Shown here piece by piece: positions 21,366 to 32,194 of a stretch of 34,562 bases of DNA. The position numbers were made by a program, and so were the translations under genes. Source of the stretch: Nemertoderma westbladi (Eukaryota > Xenacoelomorpha > Nemertodermatida > Nemertodermatidae); NCBI GenBank assembly GCA_032718475.1, contig JAUCBJ010007153.1:1-34562 (forward strand). The letters run 5' to 3'. Position 1 is the first letter of the stretch; each line of letters begins with the position of its first letter. The notes under the pieces were generated by a model. It did not search any database and was not told the origin of the DNA. It saw nothing but the letters and a program-made list of their open reading frames with translations.

Positions 21366-23090
21366 AGGATTTCTCTGTAAGTAACGGTCCGTTGGGGTAT
21401 GGAAATCCGCATGTAGCAACTTGTGATGTAATCTGCCGCATTCCATGCATCCGTCCTTGCTGTTCGGGCACTGCCGCCGTACATGACCTGGCGCAAGACA
21501 TGCCCAACAGGTGTCCAAAATCCGCACTTGAACTCTTCTCTGTTCCGAATTTAATTCTTTGAACCATCTGCAACTGTCTAACTTATGGTCGTCAGATTTT
21601 ACCTCCTTTAGTAAGCAGAATTGGCAACCTACAAATCCATCCGGCAACTCCTGTTGCTTTAACCTAGGTCTATCTGACCGCTCACCGGACCATACTCGCG
21701 AGTCTGATCTAAAGGCTGGGGTACTTGAATTATATCTGTCTACTGAGTTAAATGTCACAGTGGTCCTGTCATCGTCAAAACTTACCATAGACTTACCGGT
21801 AACAGGCGTAGACTCCCTCATATTCTCCTCTGAGAAGTTTGATTTCATCTCTGCTACTGCGTCTGTGGCTATCATGTCATGAATGTGTTGAAGTATCAAT
21901 ACTTTACCTTGGCTATCCAACTTATTCTCTAATTTGCGCCACTTCTGTCTGTAACGCATGTTTAAACGTCTTATTACGCTCTTTAAAACTTCGGCGTGAT
22001 CACCATGATGAGGTAGATTCACCGTCGTCAAAATGTCTAATGCGTTCGAAATCGTGTTTGCTAAGTTCAACAGCTCTAACGGAGTTGTAATCCTTCCGCC
22101 CTTACCCAAGTCTTCCACTATCGACTGTGCCATCTTGGTTTTATTCCCATAGATGTCGCTAAGCGTCTTCATTGCTAACTCGAATGCTCTTTCATTGCCG
22201 ACGAAGTTGTCAGCAATGGCTCTTGGTTCTCGATGGAGCATCTGAAGCAAATAGTTGAACTTCTCATTGGGAGTAAAGGTGCTGTTGGTCAGCTGTTCAT
22301 CGACATAGGTTTTGAATGTCCTCCAGTGTTTGTGATTTCCCATAAACTTCTGGGGTTGTTGCGTCGGCAGTCCTTGCCTAGCAGCAAACTTATCTATGTC
22401 TCTAAGGGTTGCGTCGTTCCGGGTTAACAAATGGTTTAGTTCCGCAGGGTTATTAAGTCTGGTCCTTTCCCGGTGGTTCCAACTTACCTGCTCCGCGTCG
22501 GTCCTTCTTTCCTTATAGTTTCGGGATTTCTGACGTCTCATTTCTTCCTCTTCATCGCTTGAGTCTGTGTCGGTCCTCAGTGCTCGCGTTGATTTGCGTG
22601 CCGAAGCCCTGACCCAAGCATCTTGTATAAATCTTTCCGCCGAGTTTTCAAAATCGGGATTATAAATCGTCGGGACAGGCGTTCTTACCTGAGGTCTATG
22701 TGGTATAGTTGCCTCCGATATGCGTACTCTTTGACTAGGTTGGACTTTATCTAATTCAGGCCTGCTAGGATTAGAATTACTTCTTACCTGGGCTTTTTCC
22801 TTTAACCGTAGGTTGCTAAGCATGTCCGTTATAGGTTGGATGTGCGGCGATATAGCTTGCGCTAAACTAGCACTTAACTCATCCCTTGTAATAAATTCCT
22901 GGCTAGGGTTCTGTTGTATAGTCGGCTCTATCTGAGTAATCCGCTGTCTCTCATATGATCCATCTTCCAGTTTAACCCGGAAGTTCTCCGTCGAACTGGG
23001 TCGGTGCTCCGTCCGCGTATTCCAAACCCGCGGGTTCGGTTCGCCCAATACTCGTCCTGTCGGAGTTTCTCCTCTAAACTCTCTGTTCTC
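21366..23090 (-). pseudogene. BEL/Pao gag, central and zinc-knuckle part
   Basis: About 575 codons between two in-frame stops. The centre has QKFMGNHKHWRTFKTYVDEQ, then FNYLLQMLHREPRAIADNFV, the DUF1759-type gag region of Pao elements. Near the end are a CQFC...H...C cluster, a CX2CX4HX4C knuckle (CWACLAPGHVRRQC) and a second cluster CMECGRLHHKLLH, typical of BEL/Pao. It would package element RNA in the cytoplasmic particle. The TAA at the end lies exactly between gag and protease, in the same frame. Confidence 0.85.
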
Positions 23091-23093
23091 TCA

Positions 23094-24935
23094 TTCGGTG
23101 TGTAGTGGTGCGGTGTTCTGATGATGTGGATCCTGCGCGATGGGTGAAGCACAAATACCAACTGGCGTGCGATATGTAGAGAACGGTTTAGCGATCCGTG
23201 TACTCGTAATAGCTGGACCGGGTATAGGAATTCTGGTCGTCATCGACTCGCGTATAGTCGGAGTTCTCGCTTCCTGTTCGGCCTTCTGCAGTGCGAACAG
23301 TTCTCGCAACTCAGTACCTACACTCGCCCCACATTCTTCGATCATTCGCATCCCCTTCTCGGCGATTTCATTCGCCTTCCTAGTCCATTCTTCGCTCTCT
23401 AAGTTTAGTCTCCCACTTTCCAACTGTGCCAACTTACGTTGTTCTTCTTCCCTCGCTCGTCTCGCTGCGCTCTCTTATTCCACACGCGCCTTCTCTTCAT
23501 ACAATGCCCGTCGTTCCTTCTCGATCTCGAGTTCTCGTTCTTTACGCTCGTGTTCGAGTTGAAGTTCGTATTCCCTTTGTTCGCGTTCCTTGCGCTCGCG
23601 TTCAAGTTGGAGTTCGCGTTCCTTCTGATCACGTTCAAGTTGGAGTTCGCGTTCCTTCTGTTCGCGTTCAAGTTGGAGTTCGCGTTCCTTCTGTCCGCGT
23701 TCAAGTTGGAGTTCGCGTTCCTTGCGCTCGCGTTCCGCTTGCTCACGCTTACTTATTTCCTCCAACTCTCGCAACTTTGCGTCCAACTTACGTGTGCGCT
23801 CCCGTTCCTGTTCGGCTTCCTTCCGTGCTTCCGATGCACGCAAAACTTCCGCCTGCTGTTCGTCTAGTTGGCGTCTTCTCTCCTCTGCCGAGTTGTGAGA
23901 AACGAGGGATCTAGCGCATATAACTTTACCTCGCGTGTGACTAACCTGGGAATCGCCACTGTCTCTAGATGCATTGTCGGGTGGAGTTAACGTTCTCTGT
24001 TGGATGTTGTCCGTCGTTGGTAGCACCTGGCCCGGTACCACCACTCCACTCTGCATCAGCCAGCTAGTAACTTCCCTCTGATACTTGCGCTCTTCCTTGT
24101 CTTGGGTCTCTTCCCGCTCCACTAAGTCTCTCAACTCTGAGTCACTCACCTGAGTCGTCTGTGCCTGTGATGCCCATAGCAACCAGTTCTCCGTCCTAAC
24201 TCGTCCAAATTGCTCCGATAATGCGCGGTGCTCCAACAAGGCTGCTAAAACCCTGTCGTAAACCCTCGTCGCCACATCGCTCGACTGAGACTCCACTGCT
24301 CTTTTCGCTAGGACTGCAAGCTCCTCCGTCTGCTTGAATAGCGCTGAGTTGTATCCCTTTCTAATCTCTACTAACCCTTCCCTTCCGATGTTACCAGAGT
24401 CAGCTAGCATCTTCCTTACCTTGTCTGCCGTCCGGGTTATATGTCCGGCATGCGCGTGAAGTTTCTTCTTTATCGCGATGTCTAGTTCTCTCTCACTTAC
24501 CTGACTCACACTTGGTGGACTTGAAGGATTATTTCGGGAACTACGGGTACTCCTTATAGCCGCTGGGGCCATGGCACTTACCATACCCACAGGTCTGGAA
24601 ACCGGGCTCCGGGCTCTCGCTTCTGCTACACTACTCTCCCTATCGCTCACCTCTGGCCGGGCTGCTGTACAATCCTTCCTTACAGTAGTAGGGGATCCTA
24701 ATACTATTGCCTCACCTTGCTCTTCCTCACTAGTTACTGTCTCGTCCTCCTGTTCACTTACGTCAGCATCGCTCGCTGCGTCGTCATAGTCGGCATTGTC
24801 GTCAACAGTAATGTTAGTATCGTCAGTCGGCGGTCCAGCCGCCGTCTCATAGCTGCCCTCTAGTGCCTCCTTCTCTAGTCTAAATAATGTTGCCTTTCGG
24901 CCAAATCTCGCAAAATTCGAGATATATATAATTTA
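23094..24935 (-). pseudogene. BEL/Pao gag, acidic N-terminus and long charged coiled coil
   Basis: Open in one frame from about 24935 to the TGA at 23091, interrupted once by TAA at 23475-23477. Near the start are ATLFRLEKEALEG and an Asp/Glu-rich stretch; no ATG occurs until GMVSAM near 24580, so the true start is unclear (an upstream spliced exon or a lost ATG). The second half is a highly charged coiled coil with 11-residue units KERELQLERxQ. N-terminal RLxKE openings are usual for BEL gag; the long charged coil is unusual. Confidence 0.75.
23601..23732 (-). repeat. 33-bp coding minisatellite in gag
   Basis: Four almost identical 33-bp units starting at 23601, 23634, 23667 and 23700 encode KERELQLER plus two variable residues, with degenerate units on both sides. 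The 11-residue period suits a continuous helix. Confidence 0.9.
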
Positions 24936-27900
24936 ATCGAAATACGATTAAATTACTTGTCAAATAATTGGTTGGTCCAAAATGTCAAAATAAATTCGCA
25001 ATGCAATATTGCGAATTTAATAAGATACAATTATAGCAAATACCAATACAATATTTAAACAAAATATTATTCTATAGCTAATATAGCATTTAAATACCGG
25101 TATGACACAAAATAATTTTGAATCTAATACAAAATATTCAAAATGAACTTGCCACCCAAATATTTCTAACTCTACACATATAGCTCTAATTAACGCAATT
25201 TTAATTTCAAATATTATATGTATCCACTAGCGCGTGGCTACATCTTCGGGTTGCGACTCTCTCTATCTCTCTCTCTAACTCGAGCGATTCAAAAACCCAT
25301 GGCCGGCTAAACCTAACTAACCTAACTAATAAATTGAGTTCAGCTTCGCAGTTAAACAACCGGTAATTTTTTACTGCTTCCACAAACACAATGGTGCCAA
25401 CAGAACAACTAACCTTGTTTGCTGTGAGATTCCACGTCCGCATCCAAAGTTTCAGTCTTTTCGCTGATTGCAAACTGAACCCGCAGACCCACACGAACCC
25501 CAAACTCAGAAGCTCCGTCTTGCCATGTATCTCCAGATGGTATAAAACAACTAAGCGGTTATCTAACATACCGGTACAAACTCTAGATTTTATCACTAAA
25601 TAATTTTGACCAAAACTGAATTCTCACAAACCTAGCTAAAATTTTCAAAAAACTTACAACTTGCCCTATCGGCCTAATGAACTGCTGTATTTGCGATTAG
25701 TAAACGCACTACCGTACATCCACTGTGCGCAGTACAGTAAGTAAAACAGTACACTAACCTAACGGCCTAATGAATACTGTATGCGGTACAGCAAAACAAA
25801 TGTCTTTTCCACTGTACGCAGTACAGCAATCAGCCTACTGTACTACTGCATGCGACTAATGAATACAGTAATCTAACTTAACAGCCTAAGGATATACTCT
25901 CTGTCTTACTGTACACAGTACAGTACCTAAGACAGTAATCTTAATCTTACTTTACTGTACGCAGTACAGCAAAACAAACGTGCTTTACTGTTAAACAAAC
26001 TACCCCGTCCTAACCAATAAAGACACAAAGACTGCTCTATTTATTAAACAGGGTAATCAGGAGCGTATTATTACTAATGTAAGGCTGCTAAATACAAACC
26101 GCTACTTACCGTTGGATGGTGCTAATCTGCCGTCCGCTAATATATTTACTAATTTTATACGGCTCCAGCTAATTTCTTGTTCCTTTCTCTACAGATTACT
26201 CGATAGAGAGCTAACTGTTCGAATATATGAGCCACGCGGGAATAACCAAAACAATAAACCCGAATCGGCTCCCTAAGCTTACTTAAGACGAGTGCGAGAG
26301 ACTTTGCACTCCGAGTGTATTCCTACGGCCTAATTTTGCTGCTAAACACATGAACAATTACGTCTTTTCTAACCTAATCTAATCGCATCTAATCGCAAAG
26401 ACTGGGGTTCCCTAACGGAATGTGTGAATGTGAGAATATTTAAGTAATCAAAAATTGGTACAGTTTTTATTAGGGCTAATACCTACAGTGGGATCAGACT
26501 TACCTACGGCTGGCTTTAGACCAGCAATTTACTAATGCGCGCTAAATACTGTATACTATAATGTGACTTATTGTCTGCTAATTCAAATAACCGCCCAGCG
26601 TGAATAGTTACGGTACTCCAAATCTTACCTTAACTACTCTCCGCTATGCTGCGTACAAATTCTTAATTTTACTAATTAATTACAGTCACCAATATGTATA
26701 GCGTACTAATTACTAAGTATTCCAGAATGCGCAATTCTAATTTATTACGCAACGGTAACACTAGTAACAGTCTAAAATACCATATTATTTTCGACCTAAT
26801 CAGTAATTATTTACAGTAATCTAAGAAATAGAAATCAATCAAAGGGAAAGAGCACCTATCTAAGCGTTCATGATTTATTAGGAACACTTTAACAACATAC
26901 CAATCAGCGTAACAACTCGCAATCTACAGTTCGCACGTAGCTTGCGACATAGTCTACAGTTTAGCTCGTAATGTAAAGCATGCAGGTCTCTCCCGGATAC
27001 ATCTGGAGCTTCCTAACTAACCCAATTTCTGCCCCCCTAATACTACAAAATAGAGACAAAATCTGGATTATCAGCCCCCTAATTACTGTACCGGCTAACC
27101 TGATTAACTCTACACCGCAAACTTCTCAGCCGCAATAGTATTCCCACCAGCGCTGCTCGCCCTTGAATCCTCCGCACCCCCTTCGTCGCTAACCCCCCGA
27201 TGCGCCCGCCGCGCCTACCGGTAACTTAGCCCTCCATCAGAATGAATAGCTACCGTAGCGGCGCATTCAAATCACCAAACAGTCTGACAGTCTAAGAAAT
27301 CCCGTAGGATTATTGTGTCGAAAGGAATCACATAGAACCATTTACTAAAGGGTAGAAATCATAGTTCCAATTGTAATTGACAGTAATCATTGGGATTGAT
27401 TGAGAAACACAAGCAAGAATCAGCAGAAATTACAAATTAGCGAATCATTTCAGGAAATAATTGCGAAAAAGCAGAAATACGTAAAATACAGAATAATTAG
27501 TCTGGGAATAAGAGAAATTACAAAGCACATACCGGAAACACGGCCAATTTATAGGTGATTCATGAGGGATGATGCAATCGCTCTCTCATTGGCTCTCCAA
27601 TCCGCGCCACCATTAGACCAACCTGGAAGCAGCTAGGCCAATAAGGAGGCCGGATTGTGAACCTATTGCTCCTAAAACCCACAATTCGTCACCATATATG
27701 GTTATTTTGCCGATGCTTAATTTCGCGGTACTAATATTATGATGCACAAAGGTTAATTTAGCGCGATTATAAAGAAAATTAAGACCAATAGCTAGCCCAT
27801 CAAGGCTAATAACAGCAAGCCCACATCCAGGGTCCAACAGGAAACTTGCTACCCTGGAACTATCTACTTATATCCTATTACAAAATTACATAGGTAGGGC

Positions 27901-28260
27901 TACATACTATACAAAATGGATGAATTCAAAATATATGGGCGTTTTATTTTCCTTATCTAAATGTCATTGCGCGTTATTATGTCTTATCTAAATAATTATA
28001 TTGCATAACGGACTAATATATTATACTGTACAACGGACTAATATATTATACTGTATAACGGACTAATATCTTATACTGTATAACGAATAGGTACAGCGCC
28101 ACATACCGCAACATGCTGCTTATCGTTAGTTTATCTTTGGATTTGGGGTGGGTTGTAAATGCTCTTAAATGGTTTGAAACAGTCGTAATTTAAGGAAGCC
28201 AAGTCGTATCAGGTTGTAATGGTCGTAAAAAACGTAGCCAGGCTGAGATTATTACTGTAG
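24936..28260. other. Non-coding leader-side region between gag and the right direct repeat
   Basis: No convincing gene in 3.3 kb. The sequence just upstream of gag is very AT-rich. A 129-codon minus frame (25207-25596) and a 74-codon one (27613-27837) lack recognisable domains. The region includes the CTGTACGCAGTACAG cluster (25723-25969), an aaccaaaacaataaac site near 26247 shared with the direct repeats, a C-rich part near 27130-27230 and three repeats of cggactaatatattatactgt near 28010-28080. If the direct repeats are the LTRs, this would be an unusually long leader. Confidence 0.45.
25723..25969. repeat. Five copies of the dyad CTGTACGCAGTACAG
   Basis: Copies start at 25723, 25777, 25812, 25909 and 25955. 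The consensus is CTGTAC-GCA-GTACAG, a 6-bp perfect dyad around 3 bases; individual copies vary mainly in the centre. Two are followed by caaaacaaa(t/c)gt. Spacing is irregular (35-97 bp). Confidence 0.85.
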
Positions 28261-28441
28261 TGGGGCATTCGCGCAGCCCGAGAGCCTATATAAGAAAGTG
28301 TACTAATCTCCATTAGATATATGAAAACTGTGTTTCCCAAAATGTCAAGAGTGATGCTTTTACTTTGTCTTAAACTGGTAGTAAAAAACACAGGTCCATT
28401 AATTAATTTAATTAGCAATTTATAAAGCTACTAACTAGTTT

Positions 28442-28800
28442 GCCCTCTAGCGGCAAACTTTAGAAGTGTAGGTGGAGCAGCGTCCCACAAAGTCGCAGCA
28501 GTGGGACAGGAGAAGGTTTAAACCTTCATATATTTCGCCCTCTAGCGGCAGACCGGATAACTGTGGCGGATTAGCCTTTGAAATAAACAACTGATAGTCT
28601 ATAATACATAAATGCTAAGTTTCAGGGTAGACAGATTAAAATGTTAAGGGTGAAAGGATTTCACTTTTAGACATTTCGCCCTCTAGCGACAGACTGGAGA
28701 ACTGCAGACGGATTATCCTCCTTTGAAATACACAGAGCTGATGGTCTAGTACATAGACAATAAGACATACGTATCTTCCAAGTTTCAGCTTGAACGGATT
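28442..28800 (-). repeat. Inverse copy of the CTCF-motif tandem repeat
   Basis: GCCCTCTAGCGG (reverse of the 1050-2231 motif) at 28442 and 28537, and GCCCTCTAGCGA at 28678. Flanks match the reverse complement of the 1.0-2.3 kb monomers: actgcagacggatta, ctcctttgaaat, gatggtctagtacata and aagtttcagcttgaacggat. Confidence 0.9.
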
Positions 28801-28809
28801 TGATTTGAT

Positions 28810-29560
28810 TTTTTTGGTAAAACAAGTTATAATGTAACCAGATGAACAATTGCAAAACAATAATAAAAAATTGATTCCAAAATAATTTATGTTAAAGTTA
28901 GAACCTTCCCGAAGTTCCCGTGCTAAAACTGTCTTTTTAATCAATATACTGTATGTACTCCTACTGATTGTACTGTAAGAGAAAGCAGAACACCATGCAG
29001 GATTTGGGCTATGGAGGTTTTCCTAGTTCGCTGATTTAATTTCTGAGGACAGTTTTCACTTTTAATGATATCTAGTTTGTCTGTATGTGTCTGGCTGTCG
29101 GTCTATCTGCCTGTCTGTCAATATTTACGAAAAGGGCATACAACCTAACCTAGCAAAAGGTTTATATATATGGGTTTTCTGGTCGCTGAATTCCTTTCCG
29201 ATGTCGGTTTCACTTTTGATGGCTTCCTGAACTGTCTGTGAGGGCTGTCGATTATATTTTAATTGTTTAAATTAAATTAAAATGTATGAATTCCATTAAT
29301 TAATTAATTCTAATTATATTAATTCCATTAATTCTTTTTCTGGTTGAATATTATTTTATTAATAGATCAGATGAATAATAATTATATATCATTAATTATT
29401 TTCCGGTTTAATTATATTTCATTAATTTATTTTTACATTTCCCATTTTCAAAATTAATAAAATTGGCCACAATTAACCACCGTATTATAGTCGATGTCGT
29501 GGGGGTGGAGGTTGATTTTATGACGCTACGGTACGGCTAATAAATGGGTACTGTCCTGTT
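28810..29560. other. AT-rich insert with a diverged two-copy repeat
   Basis: Around 29011-29100 and again around 29173-29250 is a diverged block (ttttcctagttcgctga, then cagttttcacttttaatga; second copy ttttctggtcgctga, then ggtttcacttttgatgg). Then follow runs of ttaattaattaatt. No gene. Confidence 0.5.
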
Positions 29561-31084
29561 ACCCCCCCCCCCCCCCCCCCCCCCCCCCAGTGCTGTTACA
29601 CCCAGTCTTGTCCCCCCCCCCCCCCCCGTCACAGATAGTGATTCATGTTACCCCCAATCACAGGAAATGATTCATGTTAGTAACCATTTTAGTTACCCAT
29701 TGAGGGTAAGGAGCAGGTTTCAGAGACGGCTTTTTCTAACCAAAACAATAAACTATGTTGTTGCCATTTGAGGGAAAGGGGCAGGTTACAGAGGTGGCTT
29801 TTTCTAACCAAAACAATAAACGATCTTGTTGACTAAATTCACTAGCATATTTTTCTAACCAAAATAAGGCTAAACAATAATGTAACGTCATTACAATAAT
29901 AATCAATTTCTATCATTACCTATTGAGGAGGTGCAGGTTACACAAGCAGGCTTTTCTACTGTTGTTCTAACCAGAGCAATAAACGATACATACTGCATTA
30001 CCCCCGGTACTGTATCACTTACAATAAGGAAATGAGTCTGGCAGTGTATTGTAGGTAGAGTAGTAGGTATCTGTAGGTAGACAAAATCTGCTAGCAGAAT
30101 AATCCGGGTGCCGGGGGGACTAAATCCGCTAGCAGATCCGGTCCGGGGGGGGGGGGGGGGGGGGGGATTCTTCGGGGGACTGAATCCGCTGTTAGTTACA
30201 CCGGCTTCCTATAACAACATACTTAGAACTTTAACTTATATTAAAATTTTGGTTCAAAATAAGTTGCAAGCAGCACCCAATTGCCCAAACCCCCATCTAT
30301 TTAGTTAGTTAGTAATAACAATAGAAAAACAATACAAGATCCAAGATGTGACCTGATTCGTATATATAGATTGCACTGTAATATTCTATATAATGCCCTA
30401 ATTAACTAAAACTGCTAATTAACTAGGCACTAGGCCTATTAAGAAATGCCAAAAAAATGAAAAAAATGATTAATTATGTATTTAACTATTTAGGCAGCAG
30501 TATGTTAAGTTAATGCTTAGGCCTATAACAACATATGTAATTGGAATTGTTATATTAAAGTACCGGTAGGCCTATAAAGGAAAGTAAAGTATAAAAGTAA
30601 AATAAAGTAAAGTAGGCCTCCCTACAACAGTACAAGTATGCAGCGACTTAAGCCTGTAAGCAAGCAGGAAGGTCGCAGTGCAGTCAGGTTACTTACAGTC
30701 TGACAGTAGGGAATAGGACTAGAGTCAGACAGTATTGTAATAAGATAGGATGGAGTCCCCCAAACAGGAATAAGCCCCCATTGCTCAATTGACCGGACGC
30801 ATTGTAGCATTGACCGGACCCATCAGCCCATTGCCATTTAAAGGAGCAGGTTAGTAAAGGAGCAGGTTACAGCGTTACTGCAATACTGACAGAGGCGTGT
30901 TTAGGGGACCAAAAAAATAAATGAAAGCTAACTCATGTTTCAGGATTGTGGGTCCGGTCACAAAGTTGAGTAATAAGGGTCCGGTCTATAATACACAAGT
31001 AAATATATAAATCAAATATAAAGCTTCAATACGGTATTTCTGTATTTCAGTATCTAGAGGGTCCGGTCAATGGGTCCGGTCAGT

Positions 31085-31580
31085 AGCCACTTCCCAGTTT
31101 TCCCGTACAACTCGCGCCACATGAACTCGTCCAGGTGGCTGGGCAGCATGGTGCTCTGGACGCCCCACATCGACTTACTTCGATAAATCGGCGCTTGCAT
31201 TTCTTACAGTAGCGCTCGACCTGGTTTGTGCAGGCACCGGTATCTGGGTCGACGAAGTTCCGTGTCGTGTATCACGACTTGGTGGGTTTACAGTGTACAC
31301 CATGTTCAGCATGGTACCGATCCCTTCTTGGTACGCTGCCCAACCATCGGAATTAATGATGGATCCGGGCGCGATATAGTTGCCTATAATTATTGGCAGT
31401 AAAGTATTTGCCGAACGGTCGCCGACCATCTGAAGGAAGTCCTACTGTGTACACACGTGCAGATGGCGCCGAATACCAAGTGCCCGGGCACCTTGTGGCA
31501 CCACGTCTCCCTTTAGGCTTCGCTATTAGCGACTCATTGACTTCGACGATAACGCCCGGTTCGCCGATATAAAATACACA
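31085..31580 (-). pseudogene. Merlin (ISXO2-like) DDE transposase, degenerate
   Basis: On the minus strand: GEPGVIVEVNESLIAKPKGR near 31560-31510, then after a one-base frame change VGDRSANTLLPIIIGNYIAP and GSIINSDGWAAYQ (second catalytic Asp near 31348), then after another change NFVDPDTGACTNQVERY (candidate third acidic residue), then SHLDEFMWRELYGKTGKWL. This is the block order of ISXO2/Merlin transposases, which move DNA elements by cut and paste. The first catalytic Asp of the usual VEIDES motif is Asn here (codon near 31538). The frame stops exactly where the 28261-31082 repeat begins, so the gene was interrupted there. The N-terminal DNA-binding part is missing. Confidence 0.8.
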
Positions 31581-32194
31581 GTAAAACCTACATTCAAATA
31601 AATGAAACCGTATAGAAATGTAGGCGCAAATCACCAATTATAAAACATTAGGAACAACAAGGGAGTATATATATATACTTATATATACACCATCTCCCTT
31701 AATACAACAACCATTTTAAGCACGTCGGCGTTTTAAATTTCACTAAAAATTGCAAAAGGTCGCTATAATTCTAAATGTAAACAGCTATGATTCTAATGTT
31801 TTTATTACTCAATTCTAGAAAATTAATTACATTCAATTCAAAAGACAAAAAATAATGCCAACAGGCGACATAGATGGTTAAATATTGCTAAATTGGCGTC
31901 TTTTAACGGCTTGTTGTATCGAAATGGCTCAGAAATTAAAATTCAGGTTCTGCCAAAAGTAAGAAAGGTCATCAATGTCGAACTAACAATGCCAAATTTC
32001 GTTGCATGATTGAAAATTGAAAAAAATTAAGATGTGGTGAGGCTCCGACTTTCTAAAAATGGTTGTTGTAACCAACAACCATTGGTTGGTGTAAATAAAT
32101 TAAAATTAAAGGGTGACAATTCAATTCTCCAACTGGTGAGGTTTTAGTGGTTATTTTCAATTTATTTAGTCTTTCAGTCCTTATTTTATTAAAC
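31581..32194. other. Non-coding stretch with two strong hairpins
   Basis: Holds a long AT palindrome closed by aagggag and ctccctt (31659-31700) and a perfect 11-bp hairpin with a 4-base loop (aatggttgttg-TAAC-caacaaccatt, 32058-32083). The zinc-finger gene starts after the latter. No other features. Confidence 0.6.
32058..32083. other. Perfect 11-bp hairpin, TAAC loop
   Basis: aatggttgttg at 32058-32068, TAAC, caacaaccatt at 32073-32083; a further ggttggt follows. It lies about 110 bp upstream of the ATG of the zinc-finger gene and could be a transcript hairpin or the end of a small element. Confidence 0.8.

Larger units (their letters stand above)
16622..24935 (-). mobile_element. Degenerate BEL/Pao LTR retrotransposon, internal region
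   Basis: On the minus strand, in the order of transcription: gag with coiled coil and zinc knuckles, A17-type aspartic protease, reverse transcriptase (YMDD), RNase H, zinc-binding H2C2 and integrase core, and a C-terminal integrase domain. Protease-RT-RH-IN with CX2C zinc fingers before an A17 protease is the BEL/Pao arrangement. Gag and protease share one frame, broken by stops at 23475-23477 (TAA), 23091-23093 (TGA) and 21363-21365 (TAA). Pol changes frame near 20855, 18670, 17170 and 16980. The element cannot make a full polyprotein as written. No env-like frame is seen. Target-site duplications are not identified. Confidence 0.85.
28261..31082. mobile_element. Right copy of the direct repeat, with possible 4-bp target duplication
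   Basis: Begins TGGGGCATTCGCGCAG and ends GGGTCCGGTCA at 31082. GTAG stands immediately outside both ends (28257-28260 and 31083-31086). Relative to the left copy it carries about 1.15 kb extra (28419-29570) and 85 bp more at the right end. It contains three inverse CTCF-like motifs, a C27 tract (29562-29588), a C16 tract, a G22 tract (30145-30166) and six TCCGGTCA-type sites towards its right end. It has no coding capacity. It could be a solo LTR or LTR-like element; the GTAG match could also be chance. Confidence 0.5.

Noticed and set aside
16921-23914. Many plus-strand frames of 60-160 codons opposite the BEL element
   Set aside because: Shadows of the minus-strand gag-pol coding sequence.
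25207-25596. 129-codon minus frame upstream of gag
   Set aside because: No recognisable domain, and it lies in a non-coding leader region; could be revisited if transcripts are found.
27613-27837. 74-codon minus frame
   Set aside because: Hydrophobic low-information peptide with no support.
29544-29771. Plus frame with poly-proline
   Set aside because: Translation of the C27 tract.
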